From an uncultured Clostridia bacterium (GTDB lineage: Bacteria; Bacillota; Clostridia; Lachnospirales; Anaerotignaceae), in contig CALWSS010000058.1 of the NCBI GenBank assembly GCA_944384255.1, positions 1 to 59,653 of the forward strand: a DNA stretch of 59,653 nt, read 5' to 3'. Numbering within the stretch: the first letter of the stretch is position 1; each line of letters begins with the position of its first letter. Below the pieces are notes generated by a model. The model ran no database searches. It was given only the letters and a program-made list of their open reading frames with translations, and was not told the origin of the DNA. A program made the position numbers and the translations under genes. Of the stretch, positions 17,664-25,995 are shown in pieces.

Positions 17664-18053
17664 ATGATTGGAAATATTAATGATTTAAAAATACGCCAAA
17701 TACAGGCTCAAGAGTTTTTGCCGGCAAAAAATGCCGTTAAAACCCAGAACAGCAAACAAAGTTTTTCCGATATATTAAATGAAAAGCTGGAAAAATCCGA
17801 ATCATTGCAGTTTTCCAAGCATTCAAAAGAAAGAATACAACAGCGTGGTATAAATGTAACTGACTCATTAATAGAGCAGTTAAACACGGCAGCTGACAAT
17901 GCAAGGCTTAAAGGTGCCAAGGATGTTGTTATGATAGGCCGTGAAGCAGCATTTATAGTTAATATACCTAACAACGTTGTTGTTACTGCCATCAATGGCA
18001 ATGAAATGAAAAATAATATATTTACAAATATTGACAGCGCTGTACTTTTATAA
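17664..18053 (+). CDS. TIGR02530-family flagellar operon protein
   Basis: 129 residues. The centre reads LQFSKHSKERIQQRGINVTDSLIEQL, the hallmark of the small flagellar-operon family TIGR02530, which always sits between flgD and flgE in Firmicutes. Its molecular role is not established; a part in hook assembly is inferred from position only. It starts at an ATG with GGGGGTGGG upstream. Confidence 0.85.
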   Translation: MIGNINDLKIRQIQAQEFLPAKNAVKTQNSKQSFSDILNEKLEKSESLQFSKHSKERIQQRGINVTDSLIEQLNTAADNARLKGAKDVVMIGREAAFIVNIPNNVVVTAINGNEMKNNIFTNIDSAVLL

Positions 18054-18081
18054 ACTGGACCCGAAAGGGAGGTTTTAAGTT

Positions 18082-18138
18082 ATGTCTGAAGTACATGACT
18101 TATGTGCAGCTTTTGAGGAGGACATAAAGAAATGTTAA
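18082..18138 (+). CDS. 18-residue micro-ORF overlapping the flgE start
   Basis: MSEVHDLCAAFEEDIKKC. AGGGAGG at 18066-18072 sits 9 nt before its ATG, a better ribosome-binding site than many genes here have. Its last codons contain the flgE Shine-Dalgarno (GAGGAGG at 18115-18121), and its TAA at 18136-18138 lies just inside the flgE start ATGTTAA. This is the layout of a translational-coupling leader, though a functional micropeptide with two cysteines is possible. No homologue is known to me. Confidence 0.5.
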   Translation: MSEVHDLCAAFEEDIKKC

Positions 18139-19121
18139 AATCAATGTTTTCTGGAGTTTCGGGCCTTCGTGCACACCAGAATAAGATGGATGTTATAGGC
18201 AATAATATAGCCAATGTAAATACCGTTGGATTTAAAACAGGAAGAACAACATTTAAGGATTCTATTTATCAGAACTTATATGGTTCAAGTGACGGAAACG
18301 ATGTTTACGGCGGTTCTAACCCAAGCCAGATTGGCTACGGCAGCCAAGTTTCTGCAATTAGTGTTGACTTTTCAACAGGCAGTTATGAGCCTACAGGTAT
18401 AGGCACTGACTGTATGATTGACGGAAACGGCTTTTTTATTGTAGGCCCTAAGCTCAGTGAAGACGAAATGGATGCAGGTGTAAGCAACGAGGTAGATGCA
18501 AACCAGATTTCACAGTTTTATTTAACAAGAGTTGGTGAGTTTACTATTGACGGTGACGGATACCTTGTAGATGCCAATAAAAATGTAGTTTACGGTTTTG
18601 TTCCGGATTCAGCAGCAATAGGAACAGCAGATATTACTGCCGATATGGATACAACAGGCGATGGGGATAATATGACATTTGCAAATCTTAAACCTATAAG
18701 GCTTCCTGTTACTACAGATGATGCTACTGAATCCCCTGATATTACATACGATGATGAAGAAAGACTTAATCTTTCAAGCATAAGCATAGACTCAAACGGT
18801 GTTATAAGCGGTACAGCACCTAATGGAAATACATATAAATTCGGTATTGTAGCTGTATGCAACGTAACTAACCCAAATGCATTGCAGAATACAGGCAATT
18901 CTTATTACAAAGCAGTAAGCAATACAGGTTCATTACAGGCTTTCCAGCCGGGTGAAGGAACAACTGGTATTTTAAGAACAAGCTGCCTTGAAATGTCAAA
19001 TGTTGATTTGGCTACTGAGTTTTCAAACATGATAACAACTCAAAGAGGATTCCAAGCCTGCTCTAAAATGATAACGGTTTCTGATGAAATGCTTGAAGAA
19101 TTAGTAAATATGAAACGTTAA
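18132..19121 (+). CDS. flgE: Flagellar hook protein FlgE
   Basis: 329 residues. The N-terminal axial motif is MFSGVSGLRAHQNKMDVIGN with NIANVNTVGFKT after it. The FlgE-type C-terminus reads LEMSNVDLATEFSNMITTQR and GFQACSKMITVSDEML. The middle domain (about 75-270) forms the outer hook and is shorter than in enterobacteria. FlgE polymerises under the FlgD cap to a length set by FliK. Its start overlaps an 18-codon micro-ORF, and GAGGAGG is 10 nt upstream. Confidence 0.95.
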   Translation: MLKSMFSGVSGLRAHQNKMDVIGNNIANVNTVGFKTGRTTFKDSIYQNLYGSSDGNDVYGGSNPSQIGYGSQVSAISVDFSTGSYEPTGIGTDCMIDGNGFFIVGPKLSEDEMDAGVSNEVDANQISQFYLTRVGEFTIDGDGYLVDANKNVVYGFVPDSAAIGTADITADMDTTGDGDNMTFANLKPIRLPVTTDDATESPDITYDDEERLNLSSISIDSNGVISGTAPNGNTYKFGIVAVCNVTNPNALQNTGNSYYKAVSNTGSLQAFQPGEGTTGILRTSCLEMSNVDLATEFSNMITTQRGFQACSKMITVSDEMLEELVNMKR

Positions 19122-19128
19122 ATTTTAT

Positions 19129-19175
19129 ATACATTGGTTGGGAGTGCCTTAAGAGGTTATCTCCCAGCCGTGTAT
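19129..19175 (+). other. Strong intercistronic RNA hairpin between flgE and flbD
   Basis: GGTTGGGAG (19136-19144) pairs with CTCCCAGCC (19161-19169), extended outward past a small internal loop by ATACA (19129-19133)/TGTAT (19171-19175). The 16-nt loop is TGCCTTAAGAGGTTAT. No T run follows, so it is not a terminator. It is the most GC-rich structure in the operon and may protect or define the 3' end of the abundant flgE mRNA. Confidence 0.55.
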
Positions 19176-19206
19176 TAAATTTAAACTTATTTATGAAGGT
19201 GGTTTA

Positions 19207-19425
19207 ATGATTAAACTTACAAAATTAAGCAATGAGCAGTTTGTTATTAATGATGCTCAAATAGAATGCATTGAGTCGATACCAGACACAAAAGTAATTA
19301 TGATGAACAGGGAATTTTTCCTTGTTAGAGAAACACCTGATGAGATTATAGATAGAATAATAAATTTTAAGGCTCGTATAAACTATGAGTCTAACAAAAT
19401 GACATCTGTTAAGAAAAACGACTAA
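19207..19425 (+). CDS. flbD: FlbD-family protein
   Basis: 72 residues matching the small FlbD (SwrD) family between flgE and motA: MIKLTKLSNEQFVINDAQIE near the start and FFLVRETPDEIIDRIINFK in the middle. In Bacillus the protein is needed for full motor power. GAAGGTGG sits upstream of the ATG. It is probably a cytoplasmic regulator of stator function. Confidence 0.9.
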   Translation: MIKLTKLSNEQFVINDAQIECIESIPDTKVIMMNREFFLVRETPDEIIDRIINFKARINYESNKMTSVKKND

Positions 19426-19442
19426 AGAGGGCGGGACTTTTT

Positions 19443-20279
19443 ATGGACATTACGACCATTGTTGGTATTATAGCTGGGTTAATACTTATCTGTTTCGGAG
19501 TTGTTTTTGATCCGTCGGAAACTTCCATTTTTGTTTTCAAAAACTTAACTAATTTTATTGACATACCAAGTGTATTTATTGTTCTTGGCGGTACACTTTC
19601 AGCAGTTATTGCGTCTTATCCGGCAAGTACATTAAAACAAATTCCAAAGCATATAAAGATTTTGTTATCTGGCAGTAAGTATGACCCTATGGAATATATT
19701 GATTTACTTGTTGAGTTCTCCCAGGTAGCACGTAAAAACGGTCTTCTGACACTTGAGGAAATGGCAAATAAACAGACAGACCCGTTTTTTAAACAAAGCA
19801 TTATGCTTATAGTAGATGCTACTGACCCGGAAAAAGTTAAGTCAATGCTTAATAACGACTTGGAATACTTGGCCGAAAGACATTCGGATTCTGTTGGCAT
19901 ATATGAAAAGGCCTCTTCATTTGCTCCGGCTTTTGGTATGATAGGTACTTTAATCGGTCTTGTTAATATGCTTAAAAACATGAACTTAGACGGTTCTACG
20001 GGAGCATCATCCCTTGGCTCAGATATGTCAGTTGCACTTATTACTACATTTTACGGCTGTATACTGGCTAACCTTGTTTTTTCGCCTATAGCTAAAAAAC
20101 TGAGTATAAGAAATGATGAAGAATATCTTTGCAAACAGATTATAATCGAAGGCGTTTTATCCATTCAGTCCGGTGAAAACCCTAAATTTATGAAAGAAAA
20201 ACTTATTTCATATCTTTCCCAGAGAGAAAGAGATATGGCCCTTGACAGTTCAGGCGGTAATAAAAAAGGCAGAAAATAA
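19443..20279 (+). CDS. motA: Flagellar motor stator protein MotA
   Basis: 278 residues with four membrane segments (about 5-23, 35-53, 156-175, 190-210). The cytoplasmic loop between helices 2 and 3 carries the charged residues that meet FliG. The conserved FAPAFGMIGTLIGLVNML stretch starts helix 3. With MotB it forms the ion channel that powers rotation. In this genome it is inside the fla operon, directly after flbD, rather than in a separate motAB unit. Confidence 0.95.
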   Translation: MDITTIVGIIAGLILICFGVVFDPSETSIFVFKNLTNFIDIPSVFIVLGGTLSAVIASYPASTLKQIPKHIKILLSGSKYDPMEYIDLLVEFSQVARKNGLLTLEEMANKQTDPFFKQSIMLIVDATDPEKVKSMLNNDLEYLAERHSDSVGIYEKASSFAPAFGMIGTLIGLVNMLKNMNLDGSTGASSLGSDMSVALITTFYGCILANLVFSPIAKKLSIRNDEEYLCKQIIIEGVLSIQSGENPKFMKEKLISYLSQRERDMALDSSGGNKKGRK

Positions 20280-20337
20280 AGTATTGGGGAATTTTTATTA
20301 ATTCATTTATATTTTATAAAAAAACGGATGTGTAATT

Positions 20338-21117
20338 ATGGCTATGAAAAAGAAAAAAAGCGGCAACGGCGGCGCTAATTGGATGGATACTTATGGCGAT
20401 ATGGTTACATTATTGCTGTGCTTTTTTGTACTGCTTTACTCAATGTCCAGTATAGACAGCGAAAAATGGGAGCTTTTAGTTAAAAGCTTTAACCCGGATG
20501 CCACTGAGTTGTCGCAGATAGTTACAACACAAGGAAAAAACAATAATGAATACCCTGTTGAAGGAAGCATGAATTTACCTGAAAATGCCGATGATTTTGA
20601 TAAGTTATACTATACACTTTCACAGTATATAAGCAATAACAATCTTGAAAGTGACATTGAGCTTTCAAGGGGCGATGGGTTTACATTTATTACATTCCGG
20701 GACAATGTATTTTTTGACGGCGACAGCTTTGTGCTTAAAGACGAAGGCAAGGTTGTACTTGATGAGTTCTGCAATGCAATTAAAACTGCTGTGGACTCAA
20801 TAGAGGAAATACAGATTTTGGGACATACTTCCCAAGCAAGCCCAGATATTCCTAATGAGCCTGTAAGCGACAGATTTTTGTCTTCAAACAGAGCTACAGA
20901 AGTACTGCTTTATATACAGGAAAAGAATATTATAGACCCGGCTAAGCTTGTTTCATGTGGTTATGGTCAGTTCAGGCCTATAAGTTCTTTTGATACACGT
21001 GAGTCACGTGCTAAAAACAGGCGTGTTGAAATTTTGATAACTAAAACAGACAGTGTTGTTAAAAGTCTTGATGAATATTACGAAGAAGTTTACGGCACGG
21101 TATCTGGAGAGGATTAA
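20338..21117 (+). CDS. motB: Flagellar motor stator protein MotB
   Basis: 259 residues. A basic N-terminus is followed by one membrane helix with the ion-carrying aspartate in WMDTYGDMVTLLLCFFVLLY (Asp at position 21). The C-terminal OmpA-like peptidoglycan-binding domain includes ILGHTSQASPD and DRFLSSNRATEVLLYI, ending RRVEILI. MotB anchors the stator to the wall. The neighbouring fliL gene seen in most operons is not present between motB and fliM. Confidence 0.95.
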   Translation: MAMKKKKSGNGGANWMDTYGDMVTLLLCFFVLLYSMSSIDSEKWELLVKSFNPDATELSQIVTTQGKNNNEYPVEGSMNLPENADDFDKLYYTLSQYISNNNLESDIELSRGDGFTFITFRDNVFFDGDSFVLKDEGKVVLDEFCNAIKTAVDSIEEIQILGHTSQASPDIPNEPVSDRFLSSNRATEVLLYIQEKNIIDPAKLVSCGYGQFRPISSFDTRESRAKNRRVEILITKTDSVVKSLDEYYEEVYGTVSGED

Positions 21118-21146
21118 TGAATACTGAAGGGAGGGAAAGCTGAAAC

Positions 21147-22148
21147 ATGTCCGAGGTACTGTCACAAAGCCAGATAGATGAGCTTATAAATTCCATGAGA
21201 AGCGGCGAAGTTAAAACTGAGCCGGAAAAGAAAGAAAAAAAGTACAAGAAATATGATTTCTACAGCCCTAAGAAATTTACCAAGGATAAATTAAAGCTTT
21301 TATCCGGTATATATGAAAATTACGCCAGATTATGCTCTTCAAGGATTAATAATCTTGTCCGTATTGCCAGCACTGTAAATGTTCTTGAGGTTGAGGAGCA
21401 GAGATATTATGAATTCAGCAATGCATTAAATGACAATGATATGCTCACTCTGATTAATGTTACACTGCCTAACGGTATGGTATATGGTCCGGTTATACTG
21501 CACTGCACAAACCAGCTCATTCTTTGCATGATAGACAGAATGATAGGCGGTACAGGTGAAGATGCAAAGGATATACCGGATTCATACGTTTGTACGGATA
21601 TAGAGATTTCGCTCTACCGCAATATTACTAAGTATCTTGTTGCCATTATGGGTGACGGCTGGGCAGATTATATTGACTTGAATTTTACATTGGATAAAGT
21701 TGAAACTAACCCTGGAATGATGCAGAAAATAGGCAGGGATGAAACTACCGTAATAGTTGTTATGGAAGTGGAAGTAGGCGATATAGTGGGAAAAATCAAC
21801 ATCTGCCTGCCAAGTAATTTTCTTTTTGGTGTTTTCCAGACATTTGAGGAAAAACCGGCAAAGAAGAATCCTGAGGATGAAACCACAAAAAGTATTTTTG
21901 ATGGAATTAAAACAACGCCTATGGAAATAAGTGCTGAACTTGGAAAATCAACTATTTTACTCAAGGATTTATTTACACTCCAAGTTGGAGATGTAATTAA
22001 CTTAAATAAACCTAAAGACTCGGATGTCTTCATTTATATAGAAGGTGAGCCGTGGTTTACGGGTGAATTAGGTAAATACAATAAAAACATGGCGGTAAAA
22101 ATTAACGAGGTTTATGATAAAAATTTAGTTTCGTCCAAAGGAGAATAG
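21147..22148 (+). CDS. fliM: Flagellar motor switch protein FliM
   Basis: 333 residues. It starts SEVLSQSQIDELINSM, the CheY-P-binding N-terminal peptide of FliM. The middle CheC-like domain lacks phosphatase motifs, and the C-terminal SpoA domain is at about 245-320. FliM sits between FliG and FliY in the C ring and is the main CheY-P docking subunit. GGGAGGG is 11 nt before the ATG, and the stop is 6 nt before fliY. Confidence 0.96.
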   Translation: MSEVLSQSQIDELINSMRSGEVKTEPEKKEKKYKKYDFYSPKKFTKDKLKLLSGIYENYARLCSSRINNLVRIASTVNVLEVEEQRYYEFSNALNDNDMLTLINVTLPNGMVYGPVILHCTNQLILCMIDRMIGGTGEDAKDIPDSYVCTDIEISLYRNITKYLVAIMGDGWADYIDLNFTLDKVETNPGMMQKIGRDETTVIVVMEVEVGDIVGKINICLPSNFLFGVFQTFEEKPAKKNPEDETTKSIFDGIKTTPMEISAELGKSTILLKDLFTLQVGDVINLNKPKDSDVFIYIEGEPWFTGELGKYNKNMAVKINEVYDKNLVSSKGE

Positions 22149-22154
22149 GAACAC

Positions 22155-23474
22155 ATGAATTCAAAGATTTTTAGCTCTATGGAAATAGATGCGATTGGCG
22201 AGATATTAAATATCAGTTTAGGTGCCTCAGCTACGGCAGTTTCCACAATGCTTGGCAAAAGGGTAGACATTACTACGCCGGATGTGGAAGTTGTTTCCTA
22301 TGATGATTTTGAATATTCAGACATGGAGCCGGCCATAGCTGTTGAAATTACGTACATTTCAGGCCTTAGCGGAAGCAATATTATGCTTCTTAAAAGGAAC
22401 GATGTAAGAATGATTGTTGGGCTCCTTATGGGAATGGAAATTTCCGATGAGGAATTTGAGCTTAACGAAATGAATACCAGTGCTATATGTGAAGTAATGA
22501 ACCAAATGATGGGCGCTTCCTCGACTGCTCTTTCAGAGTTTTTAGGCGAGGTTGTAAATATTTCTACACCGGTATCTTATGAAATAAAGGATGTTGACAG
22601 CTTTAAGAAAAAATGCTTCGGTGACGAAGATGAAATGGTTGTCGTTAACTTTAAGCTTAAGATAGAAAACCTTGTAGAAAGCCGGTTTATGAATCTTATG
22701 CCTATAAAATTGGCTAAAAAGCTTATTTCAGCCTTTGGTATGGGCTTTGGCCTTGAAAACTTTGGTGGAGAAGAAAGTCATGAAGAACCGGTTAAGAAGG
22801 AAGAAATAAAACAAACAGCAAAAGAAGAAACTGAAGAAAAACCGCAGTCATCCTCAAAAGTGCTTTCACAGGAAGAAATAGAAAAATTACTTAACAGCAA
22901 CTTAACTCAGGATGACAGCCAGTCAACGGCAAGTGAAGAAAAAACTGTACAGCCTGCTGCAGCGGAAAATACAGCAAATATAGCAAATACAGCTGCACCT
23001 CAGGCACAAACTGCATCTTATGCTCACTCGGAGCAGGCGCCAATGCAAAATCAGCAGCCTGTTCAGGGATACGGTGCACCTGCATCATACCCGGGACAAG
23101 TTCAAAGCATGAACATGAATCAGTTCTATGCACAGCCTGAGCCTAAGATGATAAATACTCAGCCTTTAAACCCAAGACAGTTCTCTATGACTGAATCTCT
23201 TGGTGAGGAACAGGCCGAAAACTTAGCTTTAATTATGGATGTGCCTTTGGAAATATCCGTTGAGATAGGCAGAACAAAGAAAGTAATTAAAGACATACTG
23301 GAGCTTACAACAGGCTCTCTTGTTGTGCTTGATAAGCTTGCAGGCGATCAAGTTGATATATATGCCAACGGACAATGCATAGCTAAAGGCGATGTAGTTG
23401 TTGTTGATGATAATTTTGGTGTAAGAATTACCGAAATTGTTAAAAGAGATGAAATTTTAAAAGGCAAACAATAA
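22155..23474 (+). CDS. fliY: Flagellar motor switch phosphatase FliY
   Basis: 439 residues, a fusion typical of Firmicutes. The N-terminal CheC-type phosphatase domain (1-200) has both E-x-x-N active pairs (E16/N19 in GEILN, and EVMN near residue 115). A Gln/Pro/Ala-rich linker of about 140 residues follows. The C-terminal FliN/SpoA domain (about 350-435) completes the C ring. It removes phosphate from CheY-P at the switch. Two CheC-type proteins exist in this window (the other at 31441), so FliY is likely the main phosphatase. Confidence 0.95.
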   Translation: MNSKIFSSMEIDAIGEILNISLGASATAVSTMLGKRVDITTPDVEVVSYDDFEYSDMEPAIAVEITYISGLSGSNIMLLKRNDVRMIVGLLMGMEISDEEFELNEMNTSAICEVMNQMMGASSTALSEFLGEVVNISTPVSYEIKDVDSFKKKCFGDEDEMVVVNFKLKIENLVESRFMNLMPIKLAKKLISAFGMGFGLENFGGEESHEEPVKKEEIKQTAKEETEEKPQSSSKVLSQEEIEKLLNSNLTQDDSQSTASEEKTVQPAAAENTANIANTAAPQAQTASYAHSEQAPMQNQQPVQGYGAPASYPGQVQSMNMNQFYAQPEPKMINTQPLNPRQFSMTESLGEEQAENLALIMDVPLEISVEIGRTKKVIKDILELTTGSLVVLDKLAGDQVDIYANGQCIAKGDVVVVDDNFGVRITEIVKRDEILKGKQ

Positions 23475-23502
23475 AACCTAATAAAAGGAAGGAAGATAAC
23501 AA

Positions 23503-23862
23503 ATGGCAAAGATTATGTTGGTTGACGATGCGGCTTTTATGAGAATGATGGAAAAGGACGCTTTGGTTAAAAACGGATATACAGATATATATGAGGCCAG
23601 CGACGGAGCTGAGGCTGTTGAAAAATATGACGAGTTAAAACCAGACCTTGTAATTATGGACATTACAATGCCTAATATGGACGGCTTAGAGGCACTTAAG
23701 GCCATAAAGGCAAAAGATGCCAATGCACTTGTTGTTATGTGTTCAGCTATGGGTCAGGAAGCCATGGTTATTGATGCATTAAAATCAGGGGCTAAAGACT
23801 TTATAGTTAAGCCTTTTAAACCTGACAGACTTATAAAGACTGTTTCAACTTTAATTGGTTAA
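23503..23862 (+). CDS. cheY: Chemotaxis response regulator CheY
   Basis: 119 residues, a single receiver domain. The acid pocket is D8/D9, the phosphorylation site D53 in IMDITMP, with S81 and K103. Phosphorylated by CheA, it binds FliM/FliY and changes motor bias. It sits right behind fliY, as in Bacillus. AAGGAAGG precedes the ATG. Confidence 0.96.
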   Translation: MAKIMLVDDAAFMRMMEKDALVKNGYTDIYEASDGAEAVEKYDELKPDLVIMDITMPNMDGLEALKAIKAKDANALVVMCSAMGQEAMVIDALKSGAKDFIVKPFKPDRLIKTVSTLIG

Positions 23863-23880
23863 AACTGCTGTTAAAGGGAA

Positions 23881-24240
23881 GTGTTTAAAATTCTGGGTAA
23901 TATTTTAACGTTAGTGGGTTTAATTCTTACTGTAGGCATAATACTTGTATTAGCCTATGTTTTTTCAAAATACATAGGTCGCTCAATGGTTGGGTACAGC
24001 AGTTCACCTAACATGAAAGTAGTTGACAGGATAGCTCTTGGTCAGGATAAAAGTCTTGTTATTGCTAAAGTTGGAGCTAAATATTTCCTTTTGGGCGTTT
24101 CTTCTGCAAACATTAATATGCTTAAGGAAATATCTCCTGAGGAGTTAGGCACATTAGCACAGACTGAAAATAAAGAGGCTGTAGGCGTACCTCAGTTTAA
24201 GAGTGTTTTTTCTGACTTACTGTCAAAAATGAAACGCTGA
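23881..24240 (+). CDS. fliO: Flagellar export protein FliO
   Basis: 119 residues. One membrane helix at about 9-29, then a cytoplasmic domain with VVDRIALGQDKSLVIAKVGAKYFLLGVS, the FliO (Bacillus FliZ) pattern. FliO helps assemble FliP rings of the export gate. The start is GTG at 23881 directly behind AAAGGGAA, an unusually tight spacing of 0-2 nt, so translation may be coupled to cheY. Position before fliP supports the call. Confidence 0.88.
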   Translation: MFKILGNILTLVGLILTVGIILVLAYVFSKYIGRSMVGYSSSPNMKVVDRIALGQDKSLVIAKVGAKYFLLGVSSANINMLKEISPEELGTLAQTENKEAVGVPQFKSVFSDLLSKMKR

Positions 24241-24260
24241 TTTGTAATGGAGAAAGTTAT

Positions 24261-24917
24261 ATGAATGACGCAATAGTTAATATTAATGGAAGTAATGTAC
24301 AGACATTAGAGCTGTTTTTTCTGCTTACGGTGATGATGCTTTTGCCGTCAATAATAATTATGATGACATCATTTACAAGAATAATAATTGTGCTGTCATT
24401 TACCAGAACGGCTATAGGCACTCAGCAGACACCGCCTAACATGGTTTTAATCGGAATTGCCCTGTTTTTAACGCTTTTTATTATGTCGCCTGTGTTAGAC
24501 GAGATTAATGAACAGGCATATATACCTTATAAAAACGAAGAAATAACTCAGGAAGAAGCGCTTGAGCGGGCTTCTGTACCGTTAAGAACATTTATGCTAA
24601 AGCAGACAGAAACGGAATCTCTTAACATGTATCTTGACTTTGCAGGAGAGGAAATGCCGGAAAACTTAGATGAACTTCCTATGAGAGTTGTAATACCGGC
24701 ATTTATGACAAGTGAGTTAAAGCGTGGTTTTATAATAGGCTTTTTGCTTTTTATACCGTTTTTACTTATTGATATGGTAGTATCAAGCGCTTTAATGTCT
24801 ATGGGTATGATTATGCTGCCCCCGGCTACCATTTCTCTGCCATTTAAGCTGCTGCTGTTTGTTACAGTTGACGGCTGGCAGCTGCTGTTTACTACGCTGG
24901 TTAAGGGCTTTAGCTGA
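24261..24917 (+). CDS. fliP: Flagellar export gate protein FliP
   Basis: 218 residues, somewhat short because the cleaved signal found in Gram-negative FliP is absent. Four hydrophobic segments are visible. Conserved stretches are FTRIIIVLSFTRTAIGTQQTPPN and AFMTSELKRGFIIGFLLFIPFLLIDMVVSS near the C-terminus. It forms the core pentamer of the export gate with FliQ and FliR. Confidence 0.96.
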   Translation: MNDAIVNINGSNVQTLELFFLLTVMMLLPSIIIMMTSFTRIIIVLSFTRTAIGTQQTPPNMVLIGIALFLTLFIMSPVLDEINEQAYIPYKNEEITQEEALERASVPLRTFMLKQTETESLNMYLDFAGEEMPENLDELPMRVVIPAFMTSELKRGFIIGFLLFIPFLLIDMVVSSALMSMGMIMLPPATISLPFKLLLFVTVDGWQLLFTTLVKGFS

Positions 24918-24932
24918 TGGGAGGCGTATTAA

Positions 24933-25193
24933 TTGGATAACTCACAGGTTCTTGATATTATGCGTGCTGCTCTAATGGTTGGAGTTAAGCTATGTGCTCC
25001 CACACTTTTAATAAGCATGGTTGTAGGCATAGTAATATCCATAATTCAGGCTGCAACACAGATTCATGAACAGACTATAACATTTGTTCCTAAACTCATT
25101 GCAATAGCGGCAGTACTGCTTATAACCGGTTCTTGGATGCTTACAATACTGCAGGAGTTTACAAGGGAATTATTCATTATTATGCAGGGATAG
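24933..25193 (+). CDS. fliQ: Flagellar export gate protein FliQ
   Basis: 86 residues, two membrane helices with the conserved IQAATQIHEQT turn between them. The start is TTG at 24933 with GGGAGGCG 8-9 nt upstream. FliQ wraps the FliP/FliR core. Confidence 0.95.
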   Translation: MDNSQVLDIMRAALMVGVKLCAPTLLISMVVGIVISIIQAATQIHEQTITFVPKLIAIAAVLLITGSWMLTILQEFTRELFIIMQG

Positions 25194-25216
25194 ATTAATT
25201 GTAAAGGGCATTTTAT

Positions 25217-25981
25217 ATGGTTGGAATGAATAATATTTTGCTGTTTTCGCTTATTGCTATGCGTGTAAGCGGGTTTATACTTTTTAACCCTATATTAGGC
25301 AGGCAGAATATACCGGCTGTTGTTAAAACAGGTATAATACTGGCTCTTAGTTTTATTATTATTTCTTATGAGCCAAATGAAGCAGTTGCGGCAGAAAATA
25401 CAGTTGAGTATGCTCTTTTGCTTATAAAAGAGCTGGGATGTGGCTTTGCTATAGGAATAGTAATGAATATGTTCCTTTATGTCATTATTCTTTCAGGCGA
25501 AGTTATGGATTTGCAGATAGGTCTTTCAATGTCGAAAATATACGATGCACAAAGCAATATTTCATTATCTCTTACTGCTACATTTTTTAATCTTTTGTTT
25601 GTGCTTCTTTTCTTTACGTCTAATGCACACTTGGCATTGATACGGCTTTTTATAAATTCCGGCGATATTGTGCCTTATGGAAGCATAGTTTTTGACAAGG
25701 TATTAAGCTCTGCAGTACTGACTATATTTTGTGACTGCACAGTTTTAGCCATAAAGTTTGCCATGCCTATTATTGCAGCTGAGATACTGGCTGAAATAGG
25801 AGTAGGCATTATGATGAAAGCTATTCCACAGATAGATGTATTTTCTGTTAATATTCAGGCAAAAGTGCTTTTGGGCATTGCACTGCTTTTTATAATGTTT
25901 ACACCTATGTCTGAATTTATTGAAAATTTAATAGAATTAATGTTCCAGCGTGTACAGGAAGTGTTGTCTCTTATGGTTTAA
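25217..25981 (+). CDS. fliR: Flagellar export gate protein FliR
   Basis: 254 residues with about six membrane segments, the normal FliR length. Markers are RVSGFILFNPILGRQNIP near the start and GEVMDLQIGLSMSKIYDAQS in the middle. It packs in the FliP pentamer. The weak ribosome-binding site (AAAGGGC) suggests coupling to fliQ. Confidence 0.95.
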   Translation: MVGMNNILLFSLIAMRVSGFILFNPILGRQNIPAVVKTGIILALSFIIISYEPNEAVAAENTVEYALLLIKELGCGFAIGIVMNMFLYVIILSGEVMDLQIGLSMSKIYDAQSNISLSLTATFFNLLFVLLFFTSNAHLALIRLFINSGDIVPYGSIVFDKVLSSAVLTIFCDCTVLAIKFAMPIIAAEILAEIGVGIMMKAIPQIDVFSVNIQAKVLLGIALLFIMFTPMSEFIENLIELMFQRVQEVLSLMV

Positions 25982-25995
25982 AGGGGGGGTAGTTT

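Noticed and set aside
19129..19175. flgE/flbD hairpin as terminator
   Set aside because: No T tract follows and flbD-motA continue in the same direction with close spacing.
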